The position numbers and the translations under genes are program-made. Below the pieces are notes generated by a model that did not search any database, had not been told where the DNA came from, and saw only the letters and a list, made by a program, of their open reading frames with translations. A DNA stretch of 64,000 nucleotides from Stenotrophomonas sp. SAU14A_NAIMI4_5. Its GTDB lineage: Bacteria > Pseudomonadota > Gammaproteobacteria > Xanthomonadales > Xanthomonadaceae. The DNA lies in assembly GCF_003086795.1 (NCBI RefSeq), contig NZ_CP026003.1, positions 3,274,579 to 3,338,578 of the forward strand. The letters run 5' to 3'. Positions 18,801 through 27,068 of this stretch are shown in pieces; positions within the stretch are counted from its first letter, which is position 1, and each line of letters begins with the position of its first letter.

Positions 18801-20774
18801 CAGTTCGCGCACCAGGGTCACCTTCAGGCCTTTGGCCGGCTGCGGCTTGCCGGCGGCATCCACGCGTATCAGCTCGAAGCGCGCGTTGCCGTTGGAATCG
18901 GCGCCATCCTCGGGGTTGAACAGCGGGCGCACGCCGACCAGCGCATTGGCCGGCCACATCACGCGCTTGAGGGTACGGGTGACCGTGCGGCCACCGGTTT
19001 CGTACAGGCTGCCCGACAGCACCACGGCGATCGGCGCCTTGGCCTTGGCCGCCTCTTCCGGCAGGGCCACGTCTTCGCGCAGCTGGCCATTGGCCGGCAA
19101 CGTGGTGTCGACCACGTCCTTGGCTTCGCGCGGCAGCTGCAGGGTCGGGTCACCGAAGAAATAGCCCGGCAGGCCTTCCACCGGCTGCTGTTCGGCGGCC
19201 ACGGCCAGGCGCGCGGTGAAGCGGTTGCCGTCGGCCGGCGCGCCATACAGGTACGCACCATTGGCCTGCAGGCGCAGGTCCTCGCCCGGCTTCAGCGTCT
19301 TCTGCGCGCTGTCCAGGTCCAGCTTCATGCGCTCGGGCAGGAATTCCTCGATGCGCAGGGTCATGCCCTGGATCGCCTCCTTGCTGGCCGGATCGGTACG
19401 GAATTCCACCTGCCAGCGCCCGGTCGGGGCTTCGGCGGGGATGGTCTGTTCGAAATTGATGTAGCCCTGGTCGCCGGGCTGCAGGCGGGTCTCGCGGAAG
19501 GTCTTGCCGTCGGGCTGCTTCAGGCGCAGGAACACTGGCTGGGCCTTGACCGGCTTGCCGTCGTTGTCGCGCAGCAGGGCCGACAGGCGCACGGTCTCGC
19601 CGGGGCGGTACAGGTCGCGACCGGACCAGGCGTAGACGTCGAACCAGGCATTGTCACGGCCGGCCACGGCGAATTCGCTCAGGTCCAGCGCCGGCTGGTT
19701 GAACGGCAGGAAGCTGGTGTCCTTGCCGCTGCTGGCCACCAGCACGTGGGTCGCGTCCAGGGTGTAGTTCAGCAGCGCATTGCCGTTGCTATCGGTGCTG
19801 CCCTTGAGCACCACCTCGCCCTTGGCGTCGAGCACGCGCAGGTCGACGTTCTTCAGCGCCGCACCGTCCTTCAGCGCGGCGGTGTGGACGAACAGCTTGT
19901 CCTTGTAGGCACGGGTGTGCAGGCCGATGTCGCTGACCGAGAAGAACGCGGTATCGAACTCGCCTTCGTAGTCACCGGTGCGCTTGAGCAGGGCGAAGTA
20001 CAGGCCCGGCTCCTGCAGCTCCTTGATGTCCTGGGTCGGCAGGTAGGTCAGCACCCGCTCGTTCTGCTTGCCACCCAGGATGAAGCGGTTGACGTAGACC
20101 GGCTCGGCCAGCTGGTTGATCGGGCTGCGCTCGTAGTCGCTGCTCAGTTCCCAGCTGCCACGGCGGCCGCCGCGCTGGTACTGGCTGAAGAAGGTCGGCA
20201 GGTCCTTCTCGCGCACGCGCAGGAATTCGACATCGACCTCGGGCACGTTCACCGACACCACCGGCAGGCCGCGGCTGTCCTTGGCCGGCAGCACGCTGCC
20301 CTGCGAGGCGAAACCGGCCACCGGCTTCAGCTCGCCGCTGAACACCTTCTGCTTCAGTTCCTTGCCCAGGCGGCTGCCGTCGGCGGCCAGCAGGTCTTCG
20401 GAGACGACCAGGCTGTATTCCTTGCCGGCTTCGACGAAGGGATAGCGCAGGGTCAGGCCGTCGTCGGACAGGGTCCAGCTGCTGTCGTCGGTGCCGACCT
20501 TCTGTTCAAAGCGCACCAGCTTGTCGAAGTCCTGGGTGCCGACCAGCGGGCGCGAGAACTCCAGCGCCAGCGACAGGCCCTCACTCTTCTGGTCCGGGTA
20601 CGCGCGCAGCAGGGTGAAGTCCTTCACCTGCTCGGCCTTGGTGGCGATGGCTTCACCGCTGGCCTTGGGCAGCTGCCCGCTGTCATTGCGACAACCGGCC
20701 AGGCCCAGCAACAGGCCTCCTGCCAGCACAGCCGCCGCCCAACCCCACCGCTTCCGCCGTGCCGGACCGCTCAT
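15867..20774 (-). CDS. Bacterial alpha-2-macroglobulin lipoprotein (YfhM-type)
   Basis: A 1635-aa protein with lipoprotein signal: basic N-terminus, hydrophobic core and lipobox LAGC. MG domains and the bait region occupy the first two thirds. The thioester motif PYGCAEQTTS is present, with C1160 and Q1163, so this is the thioester-bearing class. The predicted role is to trap host or rival proteases in the periplasm by covalent capture after bait cleavage. Downstream pbpC is its usual partner. An equally long open frame on the plus strand is a high-GC shadow. Confidence 0.95.
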   Translation of the reverse strand: MSGPARRKRWGWAAAVLAGGLLLGLAGCRNDSGQLPKASGEAIATKAEQVKDFTLLRAYPDQKSEGLSLALEFSRPLVGTQDFDKLVRFEQKVGTDDSSWTLSDDGLTLRYPFVEAGKEYSLVVSEDLLAADGSRLGKELKQKVFSGELKPVAGFASQGSVLPAKDSRGLPVVSVNVPEVDVEFLRVREKDLPTFFSQYQRGGRRGSWELSSDYERSPINQLAEPVYVNRFILGGKQNERVLTYLPTQDIKELQEPGLYFALLKRTGDYEGEFDTAFFSVSDIGLHTRAYKDKLFVHTAALKDGAALKNVDLRVLDAKGEVVLKGSTDSNGNALLNYTLDATHVLVASSGKDTSFLPFNQPALDLSEFAVAGRDNAWFDVYAWSGRDLYRPGETVRLSALLRDNDGKPVKAQPVFLRLKQPDGKTFRETRLQPGDQGYINFEQTIPAEAPTGRWQVEFRTDPASKEAIQGMTLRIEEFLPERMKLDLDSAQKTLKPGEDLRLQANGAYLYGAPADGNRFTARLAVAAEQQPVEGLPGYFFGDPTLQLPREAKDVVDTTLPANGQLREDVALPEEAAKAKAPIAVVLSGSLYETGGRTVTRTLKRVMWPANALVGVRPLFNPEDGADSNGNARFELIRVDAAGKPQPAKGLKVTLVRELRDYHWTFNDSRWDYDFTRRFENKETRTVDAGSSAVAFDFPVEWGEYRVDVFDPSTGLTSRYPFRAGWSWGDDNRGLDARPDKVKLGLDKTGYKAGDTLQVTVTPPHAGKGILMVESDRMLYVQEIDAKPGATYKIPVTADWERHDVYITALVFRGGSAPSKITPARAVGVVHVPMDRKGRTVAVGLVAPKQMRPEQDLPVTVSAPQLAGKTAHVTVSAVDVGILNITRFPVPDAGAHFFAQRRLGIDAYDIYSRVIESFDGSNGKLKFGGDMALQALPQAKRPTARVQTVDLFSGPVQLDAKGNARIRLKVPDFNGTLRVSALVYSDDQYGKRDVETIVRAPILAEASMPRVLAPGDRSTVTLDVQNFTGKPGQFNVQVDTEGPLGLGEGSRNVQLNVDAKTTLSFPLSAREGNSVAKVRVRVDGNGFKADRRYDLPVRAAWPQVIRSQVRTLDPLAAVSLDGGLADGLMAESVNARLLVSPLPPIPFASALQGALNYPYGCAEQTTSKGYAALILDQATSSMLGTDGLDAKTRRERMEGAFGRLASMQVANGNFSMWGDDGYVNPWLTPYITEFLLDAKDGGFAVPDNVLQKALNRLSEDLLSGGNQFYGQDDREKLKFANQAYSGYVLARVNRAPLGTLRTLYDNERSKAVGGLSLVHLGVALSLQGDAKRGQAALAAGFAKSSSERPSYFGDYGSAIRDDALMIALTHENKLAKPAWDTRAVDLGRGLDARRNAGWMWLSTQEQVAIARLGKALAANQKALVAGELVIGGNSETIGERKLFGRNFTGSELASGVRFTPQGQPPMFASIDVAGIPRSAPAPDNSVLGVERTYFGTDGKPWTPRPLKEGEALIVRITISADTQMPDALLTDLLPAGLEIENFNLGDAKQWADVVVDGITISDRSSAADTKHEEFRDDRYVAALKLSRGGKANVFYLVRAVTPGTYSVPPPLVEDMYRPQLRGVGRSNPTTITVVQP

Positions 20775-20859
20775 GTCGTCACTCCTTGATCGAGGCGGCC
20801 ATTATAGGCGCGCCGCGTCAAGGTGTTGACGCCCCGGCGGTCGGAAAGCGGAACCAAGG

Positions 20860-20882
20860 GTAGCGCCGGGCCATGCCCGGCG
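20860..20882 (+). repeat. GTAG-type REP
   Basis: GTAG followed by CGCCGGGCCATGCCCGGCG, just downstream of the prpD stop codon. Confidence 0.85.
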
Positions 20883-20896
20883 GGATCGGCGGTCGC

Positions 20897-22357
20897 CTAC
20901 CCCGGCAGGTACAGGTCCATGTAATCGGTCACCGGCATCGCGGCCAGCGCCCCCGGGTCCAGCGAGGCGGCCAGGATGCGCTGCTGCTGGGCGGTCGGGA
21001 ACCGGTGGGCCAGGTGCCGGCGGAACTTGTCCATCAGCAGCGGGATGCCCTCCTCCCGGCGCCGCGCATGGCCCAGCGGGTACTCCACCAGCACCTCGGG
21101 CAATTCGCTGCCATCGCTGAAGCGCACGCTCAGGCCGTTGGCGATGCTGCGCTTGTCCGGGTCCAGGTAGTCGGCACTCAGCTGCGGATCTTCGTGGCAG
21201 GCCATCTTCGCGCGCAGTGCATCGATGCGCGGGTCGGCGGCCATGTCGTCCTCGTAATCCTCGGCGGTCAGCCGCCCGTGCAGCAGGGCGATGGCGACCA
21301 TGTACTGCACGCAGTGGTCGCGGTCGGCCGGGTTATGCAGTGGCCCCTGCTTGTCGATGATGCGGATGCAGGCTTCCTGGGTACGGATGTCGATGTGCGC
21401 GATGTCCTCGACCGTGCGCCCCTGCGTCCGCAGCTGCTGGTGCAGGGTGATCGCCGCTTCCACGGCGGTCTGCCCGTGGAACTCGGCCGGGTAGCTGATC
21501 TTGAACAGCACGTTCTCCATCACATAGCTGCCCAGCGGGCGGCCCAGGACCAGCGGTTGTCCATGCATGGACACGGCCTCGAATCCCCAGGTCGGTGCGC
21601 TGAGCACGCTGGGGTAGCCCATCTCGCCACTGGCCGCCATCAGCGCCAGGCGCACGCCGCGGCTGGTGGCATCCCCCGCCGCCCAGCTCTTGCGCGAGCC
21701 GGTGTTGGGCGAATGCCGGTAGGTGCGCAGGGCCTGGCCATCAACCCAGGCCAGCGACAGCGCATTGAGCATGCGCTCGCGGTCCAGCCCGAGCAGGTGC
21801 GCGACCACCGCCGTGGTGGCGACCTTGACCAGCACCACGTGGTCCAGCCCGACCCGGTTGAAGGAATTCTGCAGGGCGAGCACACCCTGGATCTCGTGCG
21901 CCTTGATCATCGCCAGCAGCACATCGTGCAGCGTCGGCGGCGGCCGGCGCAGGGCAGGCGCATTGCGCCCCAGCCAGTCGCAGACAGCGAGGATGCCACC
22001 GAGATTGTCCGAAGGATGGCCCCACTCGGCCGCCAGCCAGGTGTCGTTGAAATCGAGCCAGCGCACCATCGCGCCGATGTTGAAGGCGGCCTGCACCGGG
22101 TCCAGCACGTAATGCGTGCCGGGCACGCGTGCGCCATTGACCACGTGGATGCCCGGCACCAGTGGCCCCAGCAGCTTGCTGCAGGCCGGGAAGGACAGCG
22201 CCTCCAGGCCGCAGCCGAGGGTATCGAGCAGGCAGTGGTGCGCGGTCTGGAACGCGACGGGCGAATCGATGCGGGCATCGCGTACGTAATCGACGATGTC
22301 CACCAGCAGCGCATCCCACGCTGCACGCTCGTTGGAGGGGGTGTGGCTGCTGGACAT
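20897..22357 (-). CDS. prpD: 2-methylcitrate dehydratase PrpD (MmgE/PrpD family)
   Basis: A 486-aa protein of normal length for PrpD. Recognisable segments include [40 protein letters not shown] and [15 protein letters not shown]. It dehydrates 2-methylcitrate to 2-methyl-cis-aconitate without an Fe-S cluster. GAGGAG lies 8 nt before the ATG. It is the last gene of the prp operon, 122 bp after prpF with two REPs between. The operon also encodes AcnD and PrpF, which give a second route for the same step. Confidence 0.95.
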   Translation of the reverse strand: MSSSHTPSNERAAWDALLVDIVDYVRDARIDSPVAFQTAHHCLLDTLGCGLEALSFPACSKLLGPLVPGIHVVNGARVPGTHYVLDPVQAAFNIGAMVRWLDFNDTWLAAEWGHPSDNLGGILAVCDWLGRNAPALRRPPPTLHDVLLAMIKAHEIQGVLALQNSFNRVGLDHVVLVKVATTAVVAHLLGLDRERMLNALSLAWVDGQALRTYRHSPNTGSRKSWAAGDATSRGVRLALMAASGEMGYPSVLSAPTWGFEAVSMHGQPLVLGRPLGSYVMENVLFKISYPAEFHGQTAVEAAITLHQQLRTQGRTVEDIAHIDIRTQEACIRIIDKQGPLHNPADRDHCVQYMVAIALLHGRLTAEDYEDDMAADPRIDALRAKMACHEDPQLSADYLDPDKRSIANGLSVRFSDGSELPEVLVEYPLGHARRREEGIPLLMDKFRRHLAHRFPTAQQQRILAASLDPGALAAMPVTDYMDLYLPG

Positions 22358-22398
22358 CGTGGGTCTCCTCGCTGGGGTGCACGGTTGCCCGCGCCCCG

Positions 22399-22473
22399 GT
22401 AGTCGCCAACCAAGGTTGGCATCTACCAGAGCAGGAGCAGCCCGGTAGCCGCCAAGCTTGGTTGGCGTTTACC
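22399..22473. repeat. Tandem pair of GTAG REPs between prpF and prpD
   Basis: Two direct copies, 22399-22427 and 22445-22473, each GTAG + GCCAA-type palindrome + CTACC/TTACC, followed by AGAGC. The palindrome stems differ (GCCAACC/GGTTGGC and GCCAAG with TTGGC), showing diversification. Inside an operon they may modulate mRNA stability of prpD relative to upstream genes. Confidence 0.8.
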
Positions 22474-22479
22474 AGAGCC

Positions 22480-23658
22480 TCACTCGACCGGTACGCGCAC
22501 CTTGCCTTCCATCAGCACACGGGCGCTGCGGCTCATGATGGCCTTGGTCACCGTCCACTGGCCGTCAACGCGCCCGGCCTGCGCACCCACGCGCAGCGTG
22601 CCGGACGGATGACCGAAGGTCACCGCCTCGCGTTCACCGCCACCGGCCGCGCGGTTGACCAGGGTGCCCGGAATCGCCGCGGCGGTACCGATGGCGACGG
22701 CTGCGGTACCCATCATCGCGTGGTGCAGCTTGCCCATCGACAGCGCGCGCGCGTGCAGGTCGATGGCCGAGGCCGGAATGGCCTTGCCGCTGGACGACAC
22801 GTAATCCTGCGCCGGCGCAACGAACGCCACCTTCGGCGTGTGCTGGCGGGTGGCGGCATCTTCCAGCTTCGAGATCAGGCCCATGCGCAGCGCGCCGTGG
22901 GCGCGGATGGTCTCGAACTTCTGCAGTGCCGCCTTGTCCTCGTTGATCGCCGGCTGCAGCTCGGTGCCGGTGTAGCCCAGGTCGGCAGCGTTGAGGAAGA
23001 TGGTCGGAATGCCGGCGGTGATCATCGTCACCTCGAAGCTGCCCACGCCCGGCACATCCAGGGTGTCGATCAGGTTGCCGGTGGGGAACATCGCACCGGC
23101 ATTACCGTCGTCGGACGGATCGATGAATTCCAGCTGGATCTCGCCCGCCGGGAAAGTCACGCCATCCAGCTCGAAATCACCGGTCTCCTGCACTTCGCCA
23201 TCGCGCATCGGCACGTGGGCGATGATGGTCTTGCCGATGTTGGCCTGCCAGATGCGCACGGTGCACAGGCCATCGCGCGGCACCCGGGCCGGATCGACCA
23301 GGCCGTTGGCAATGGCGAACGGACCGACGGCGGTGCTGAGGTTGCCGCAGTTGCCGCTCCAATCGACGAAGGCGGTGTCGATCGACACCTGGCCGTACAG
23401 ATAATCCACGTCGTGGTCGGGCACCGAGGCGCTGGAAATGATCACGCACTTGCTGGTGCTGGACGTCGCCCCGCCCATGCCGTCGGTGTGCTTGCCATAC
23501 GGGTCGGGCGAACCGATCACGCGCATCAGCAGCGCATCACGCACGGCGCCCGGGACCTGGGCGGCTTCGGGAAGGTCCTGCAGGCGGAAGAACACGCCCT
23601 TGCTGGTGCCACCGCGCATGTAGGTGGCGGGAATACGGAGTTGCGGGAGGAAGGTCAT
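22480..23658 (-). CDS. prpF: AcnD-accessory protein / 2-methylaconitate isomerase PrpF
   Basis: A 392-aa protein from ATG 23658 (a GTG at 23670 is the alternative). The N-terminal PATYMRGGTSKGVFF and CGNLSTAVGPFAI with the catalytic-type Cys are diagnostic of PrpF, a diaminopimelate-epimerase-fold protein. PrpF isomerises 2-methyl-trans- to cis-aconitate and is required when AcnD replaces PrpD. It lies 23 bp downstream of the parE-like gene and thus continues the operon after the toxin-antitoxin insertion. Confidence 0.93.
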   Translation of the reverse strand: MTFLPQLRIPATYMRGGTSKGVFFRLQDLPEAAQVPGAVRDALLMRVIGSPDPYGKHTDGMGGATSSTSKCVIISSASVPDHDVDYLYGQVSIDTAFVDWSGNCGNLSTAVGPFAIANGLVDPARVPRDGLCTVRIWQANIGKTIIAHVPMRDGEVQETGDFELDGVTFPAGEIQLEFIDPSDDGNAGAMFPTGNLIDTLDVPGVGSFEVTMITAGIPTIFLNAADLGYTGTELQPAINEDKAALQKFETIRAHGALRMGLISKLEDAATRQHTPKVAFVAPAQDYVSSSGKAIPASAIDLHARALSMGKLHHAMMGTAAVAIGTAAAIPGTLVNRAAGGGEREAVTFGHPSGTLRVGAQAGRVDGQWTVTKAIMSRSARVLMEGKVRVPVE

Positions 23659-23681
23659 CGTCGGGTCCACGCGTTGGAATA

Positions 23682-24008
23682 TCAGGAAATGTCTTGCATC
23701 AAGTGATCGAGCCCACGGTCAACACACCACACACGCATGACGTGCACGCACTCAGGCAGGTCGACGTAATAGATCAAGTAACGATCAAAGGAAGAAACCG
23801 GCATGAAGCGCAACGGCCCAGGCAGCTGCGCGGCGAGATCGGCATGCCTGGTGGAGCCCGAAGCAGGAAACAGGGCGATGCGCTGCAGGGTGGCCTCCAA
23901 CTCGGCCAGGAAACGCACGCCCAGTGCCATCCCTCCCTGTCGCGCGAACCAAAGCGCGGTATCGGCCGCGTCGGTCTCAGCACTCGGCCTCCACTCAATC
24001 GCCTTCAC
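23682..24008 (-). CDS. RelE/ParE-family toxin
   Basis: A 108-aa protein with the ParE/RelE layout: N-terminal AIEWRPSAETDAADTALWFA, the basic/aromatic PGPLRFMPVSSFDRYLIYYV strand region and a short C-terminal tail. Its ATG overlaps the end of the antitoxin gene by 14 bp, so it is coupled. ParE toxins inhibit gyrase and RelE toxins cut mRNA; the sequence does not decide which. It sits within the prp operon, between acnD and prpF. Confidence 0.85.
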   Translation of the reverse strand: MKAIEWRPSAETDAADTALWFARQGGMALGVRFLAELEATLQRIALFPASGSTRHADLAAQLPGPLRFMPVSSFDRYLIYYVDLPECVHVMRVWCVDRGLDHLMQDIS

Positions 24009-24252
24009 GCCCCATCCTTTCGGTCAATTCACGACGCATCCGTTCGAAGGTTTCGCCGGTCACTGGAATGGCAGGGCCCGAGGCCAGCCCCTCGGCGATC
24101 AGCTTCTTGAGCAACTCCTCCGCCTTGCTGCGCTGGCGCTGGCGGATCAGGTCGCGCACATAGTCCGAGGTGCTGGAGTAGCCGCCTTCGCGCACTTCCT
24201 CGTCCACGAACTGCTTGAGCGGGTCGGTCAGCGAAATGTTCATGGTGGCCAT
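23995..24252 (-). CDS. ParD-like ribbon-helix-helix antitoxin
   Basis: An 85-aa protein. The N-terminal strand and helices (TMNISLTDPLKQFVDEEV then GGYSSTSDYVRDLIRQRQ) are the ParD/CopG ribbon-helix-helix signature. ATG 24252 has GGAG 6 nt upstream; ATG 24243 and 24264 are alternatives, and the 140-codon extension is rejected. It should bind its own promoter and neutralise the downstream toxin through the Glu/Arg-rich C-terminal tail. Confidence 0.87.
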   Translation of the reverse strand: MATMNISLTDPLKQFVDEEVREGGYSSTSDYVRDLIRQRQRSKAEELLKKLIAEGLASGPAIPVTGETFERMRRELTERMGREGD

Positions 24253-24264
24253 GAAACTCTCCAT

Positions 24265-24281
24265 TGGCAGTTTTTGCCAAG
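24265..24281 (-). promoter_or_regulatory. Palindromic operator candidate of the parDE-like module
   Basis: TTGGCA and TGCCAA are perfect inverted 6-bp arms separated by AAAAC, immediately upstream of the parD-like ribosome site. A ribbon-helix-helix dimer-of-dimers site is a natural reading. Confidence 0.55.
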
Positions 24282-24316
24282 TCAGTGTGCGCCCCGCCCC
24301 CGTGTCGGACAAGCCC

Positions 24317-24335
24317 GCCCCCGTTCTCCGGGGGC
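24317..24335 (-). other. GC hairpin after acnD
   Basis: GCCCCCG and CGGGGGC pair around a 5-nt loop just after the acnD stop. It lacks a T-tract, so it is more likely an mRNA-processing or stability hairpin than a terminator, allowing read-through to prpF and prpD. Confidence 0.5.
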
Positions 24336-24352
24336 AGGCATTCAGCCGGCTA

Positions 24353-26971
24353 TCACGCCACCTTGGCCCCTTCCAGGAAATCCTGGGCGAAGCGCTGCAG
24401 CACGCCACCGGCTTCATAGATCGCCACTTCCTCGTCGCTGTCCAGGCGGCAGGTGACCGGCACGACCACGTCCTGGCCGTCGCGGCGGTGGATGACCAGG
24501 GTCAGCTCGGCACGCGGGGTGCGTTCGCCGACCACGTCGAAGGTCTCGGTGCCGTCGATGCCCAGGGTCAGGCGCGTGGTGCCCGGCTTGAACTCCAGCG
24601 GCAGCACGCCCATGCCGATCAGGTTGGTCCGGTGGATCCGTTCGAAGCCTTCGGCCGCGATCGCTTCCACGCCGGCCAAGCGCACCCCCTTGGCGGCCCA
24701 GTCACGCGAGCTGCCCTGGCCGTAATCCGCGCCGGCGATGATGATCAGCGGCTGCTTGCGGTCCATGTAGGTCTCGATCGCTTCCCACATGCGCATGACC
24801 TTGCTTTCCGGCTCCACGCGCGCCAGCGAGCCCTGCTTCACGCTGCCGTCGTCGTTGCGCACCATCTCGTTGAACAGCTTCGGATTGGCGAACGTGGCGC
24901 GCTGCGCGGTCAGGTGGTCACCGCGGTGGGTGGCGTAGGAATTGAAGTCTTCTTCGGGCAGGCCCATCTTCGCCAGGTATTCGCCGGCAGCGCTGGAGGC
25001 CATGATCGCGTTGGACGGCGACAGGTGGTCGGTGGTGATGTTGTCCGGCAGCACTGCCAGCGCGCGCATGCCGGACAGCGTGCGCTCACCGGCCAGTGCG
25101 CCCTCCCAATACGGCGGACGACGGATGTACGTACTCTGCGGGCGCCAGTCGTACAGCGGGCTGACCGGCGCACCGTTCTCCACGCGCACGTTGAACATCG
25201 GGTTGTAGACCTTGCGGAACTGCTCGGGCTTCACCGAGGCCTTCACCACGGCGTCGATCTCGGCATCGCTCGGCCAGATGTCCTTCAGGCGCACGTCATT
25301 GCCGTCGGCATCCACGCCCAGCACGTCCTTCTCGATGTCGAAGCGCACGGTGCCGGCGATGGCATAGGCGATCACCAGCGGCGGCGAGGCCAGGAACGCC
25401 TGCTTGGCGTACGGATGGATGCGGCCATCGAAGTTGCGGTTGCCCGACAGCACGGCCGTGGCGTACAGGTCACGGTCGATGATTTCCTGCTGGATCTTCG
25501 GGTCCAGCGCGCCGCTCATGCCATTACAGGTGGTGCAGGCGAAGGCGACGATGCCGAAACCGAGCTGTTCCAGGTCCGGCAGCAGGCCAGATTCTTCCAG
25601 GTACAGCTGCACGGCCTTCGAGCCCGGTGCCAGCGACGATTTCACCCACGGCTTGCGCTGCAGGCCACGTGCGTTGGCGTTGCGTGCCAGCAGTGCGGCG
25701 GCAATCACGTTGCGCGGGTTGGAGGTGTTGGTGCAGCTGGTGATGGCGGCGATGATCACCGCGCCATCGGGCATCAGGCCCTGCGCCTGCTCGGCCTTGC
25801 CCGCTGCCAGCTTGGCTTCGTCGGCGATGCCGCGCTCGGCCAGCTCGGCGGTGGCCACGCGCTTGTGCGGGTTGGACGGGCCGGCCATGTTGCGCACCAC
25901 GCTGGACAGGTCGAAGTGCAGCACGCGCTCGTACTGCGCGGTGGCCAGGTCGTCGGCCCACAGGCCGGTGGTGCGTGCGTAGTTCTCCACCAACGCCACC
26001 TGCGATTCCTCGCGGCCGGTCAGGCGCAGGTAATCGATGGTCTGCGCATCGATGTAGAACATCGCGGCGGTGGCACCGTATTCGGGGCACATGTTGGAGA
26101 TGGTGGCGCGGTCACCGATGGTCAGTGCCGCCGCACCCTCGCCGAAGAATTCAAGCCAGGCGCCGACCACGCGCTCCTTGCGCAGGAACTCGGTCAGGGC
26201 CAGCACCACGTCGGTGGCGGTGATGCCCGGCTGCGGGCGGCCGCTCAGTTCGACGCCGACGGTGTCGGGCAGGCGCATCCACGAGGCGCGGCCCAGCATC
26301 ACGTTCTCCGCTTCCAGGCCGCCGACACCAATGGCGATCACGCCCAGCGCATCCACGTGCGGGGTGTGGCTGTCGGTGCCCACGCAGGTATCGGGGAAGG
26401 CCACGCCGTCCTGCACGTAGACCACCGGCGACATCTTCTCCAGGTTGATCTGGTGCATGATGCCGTTGCCCGGCGGGATAACGTCGACGTTCTCGAACGC
26501 CAGCTTGGTCCAGTCGATGAAGTGGAAACGGTCTTCGTTGCGGCGATCTTCGATCGCGCGGTTCTTCTCGAATGCCTGCGGGTCGAAACCACCGCATTCC
26601 ACCGCCAGTGAGTGATCGACGATCAGCTGCACCGGCACCACCGGATTGACCTTGGCCGGGTCGCCGCCCTTGTCGGCGATCGCATCACGCAGGCCGGCCA
26701 GATCCACCAGCGCGGTCTGGCCGAGGATGTCATGGCAGACCACGCGTGCGGGGAACCACGGGAAATCCAGGTCGCGGCGACGCTCGATCAGCTGCGCCAG
26801 CGAGTCACTGAGCGTGGCCGGATCGCAGCGGCGCACCAGGTTCTCGGCCAGCACGCGCGAGGTATACGGCAGCGTGGCGTAGGCGCCGGGCTGGAGCGCG
26901 TCGACGGCGGCGCGCGCATCGAAATAGTCCAGCGTGCTGCCGGGGAGGTTCTTGCGGTAATCGGTATTCAT
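24353..26971 (-). CDS. acnD: Fe/S-dependent 2-methylcitrate dehydratase AcnD
   Basis: An 872-aa aconitase-superfamily enzyme. The [4Fe-4S] cysteines are in ITSCTNTSNPRN and CTTCNGMSG. Other signatures are GTDSHTPHVDALGV and DYGQGSSRDWAAKG. The operon position next to prpF identifies it as AcnD rather than housekeeping AcnA. It converts 2-methylcitrate to 2-methylaconitate (trans isomer, corrected by PrpF). It lies 97 bp after prpC. No strong ribosome site is visible before the ATG. Confidence 0.95.
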   Translation of the reverse strand: MNTDYRKNLPGSTLDYFDARAAVDALQPGAYATLPYTSRVLAENLVRRCDPATLSDSLAQLIERRRDLDFPWFPARVVCHDILGQTALVDLAGLRDAIADKGGDPAKVNPVVPVQLIVDHSLAVECGGFDPQAFEKNRAIEDRRNEDRFHFIDWTKLAFENVDVIPPGNGIMHQINLEKMSPVVYVQDGVAFPDTCVGTDSHTPHVDALGVIAIGVGGLEAENVMLGRASWMRLPDTVGVELSGRPQPGITATDVVLALTEFLRKERVVGAWLEFFGEGAAALTIGDRATISNMCPEYGATAAMFYIDAQTIDYLRLTGREESQVALVENYARTTGLWADDLATAQYERVLHFDLSSVVRNMAGPSNPHKRVATAELAERGIADEAKLAAGKAEQAQGLMPDGAVIIAAITSCTNTSNPRNVIAAALLARNANARGLQRKPWVKSSLAPGSKAVQLYLEESGLLPDLEQLGFGIVAFACTTCNGMSGALDPKIQQEIIDRDLYATAVLSGNRNFDGRIHPYAKQAFLASPPLVIAYAIAGTVRFDIEKDVLGVDADGNDVRLKDIWPSDAEIDAVVKASVKPEQFRKVYNPMFNVRVENGAPVSPLYDWRPQSTYIRRPPYWEGALAGERTLSGMRALAVLPDNITTDHLSPSNAIMASSAAGEYLAKMGLPEEDFNSYATHRGDHLTAQRATFANPKLFNEMVRNDDGSVKQGSLARVEPESKVMRMWEAIETYMDRKQPLIIIAGADYGQGSSRDWAAKGVRLAGVEAIAAEGFERIHRTNLIGMGVLPLEFKPGTTRLTLGIDGTETFDVVGERTPRAELTLVIHRRDGQDVVVPVTCRLDSDEEVAIYEAGGVLQRFAQDFLEGAKVA

Positions 26972-27068
26972 GGGCTGGCGGAGTACTTGAGGCGGGCCGG
27001 GTGCCGTCGAAGCGGCAACGAAGGCATCCGGCCGGCGCGCGGCCGGCCGGATGGGTACAGCAGATGGA

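Noticed and set aside
15645..20789. 1714-codon open frame on the plus strand opposite the alpha-2-macroglobulin gene
   Set aside because: It is the antisense shadow of a GC3-rich gene; composition is low-complexity (His/Gln/Arg/Ala-rich) and it has no domain or ribosome site.
20873..22402. 509-codon plus-strand frame opposite prpD
   Set aside because: Antisense shadow; prpD has a clear start, ribosome site and family signature.
22399..22473. Two direct repeats considered as the start of a CRISPR array
   Set aside because: Only two units, each an internal palindrome with GTAG head and no unique spacers; they are REPs.
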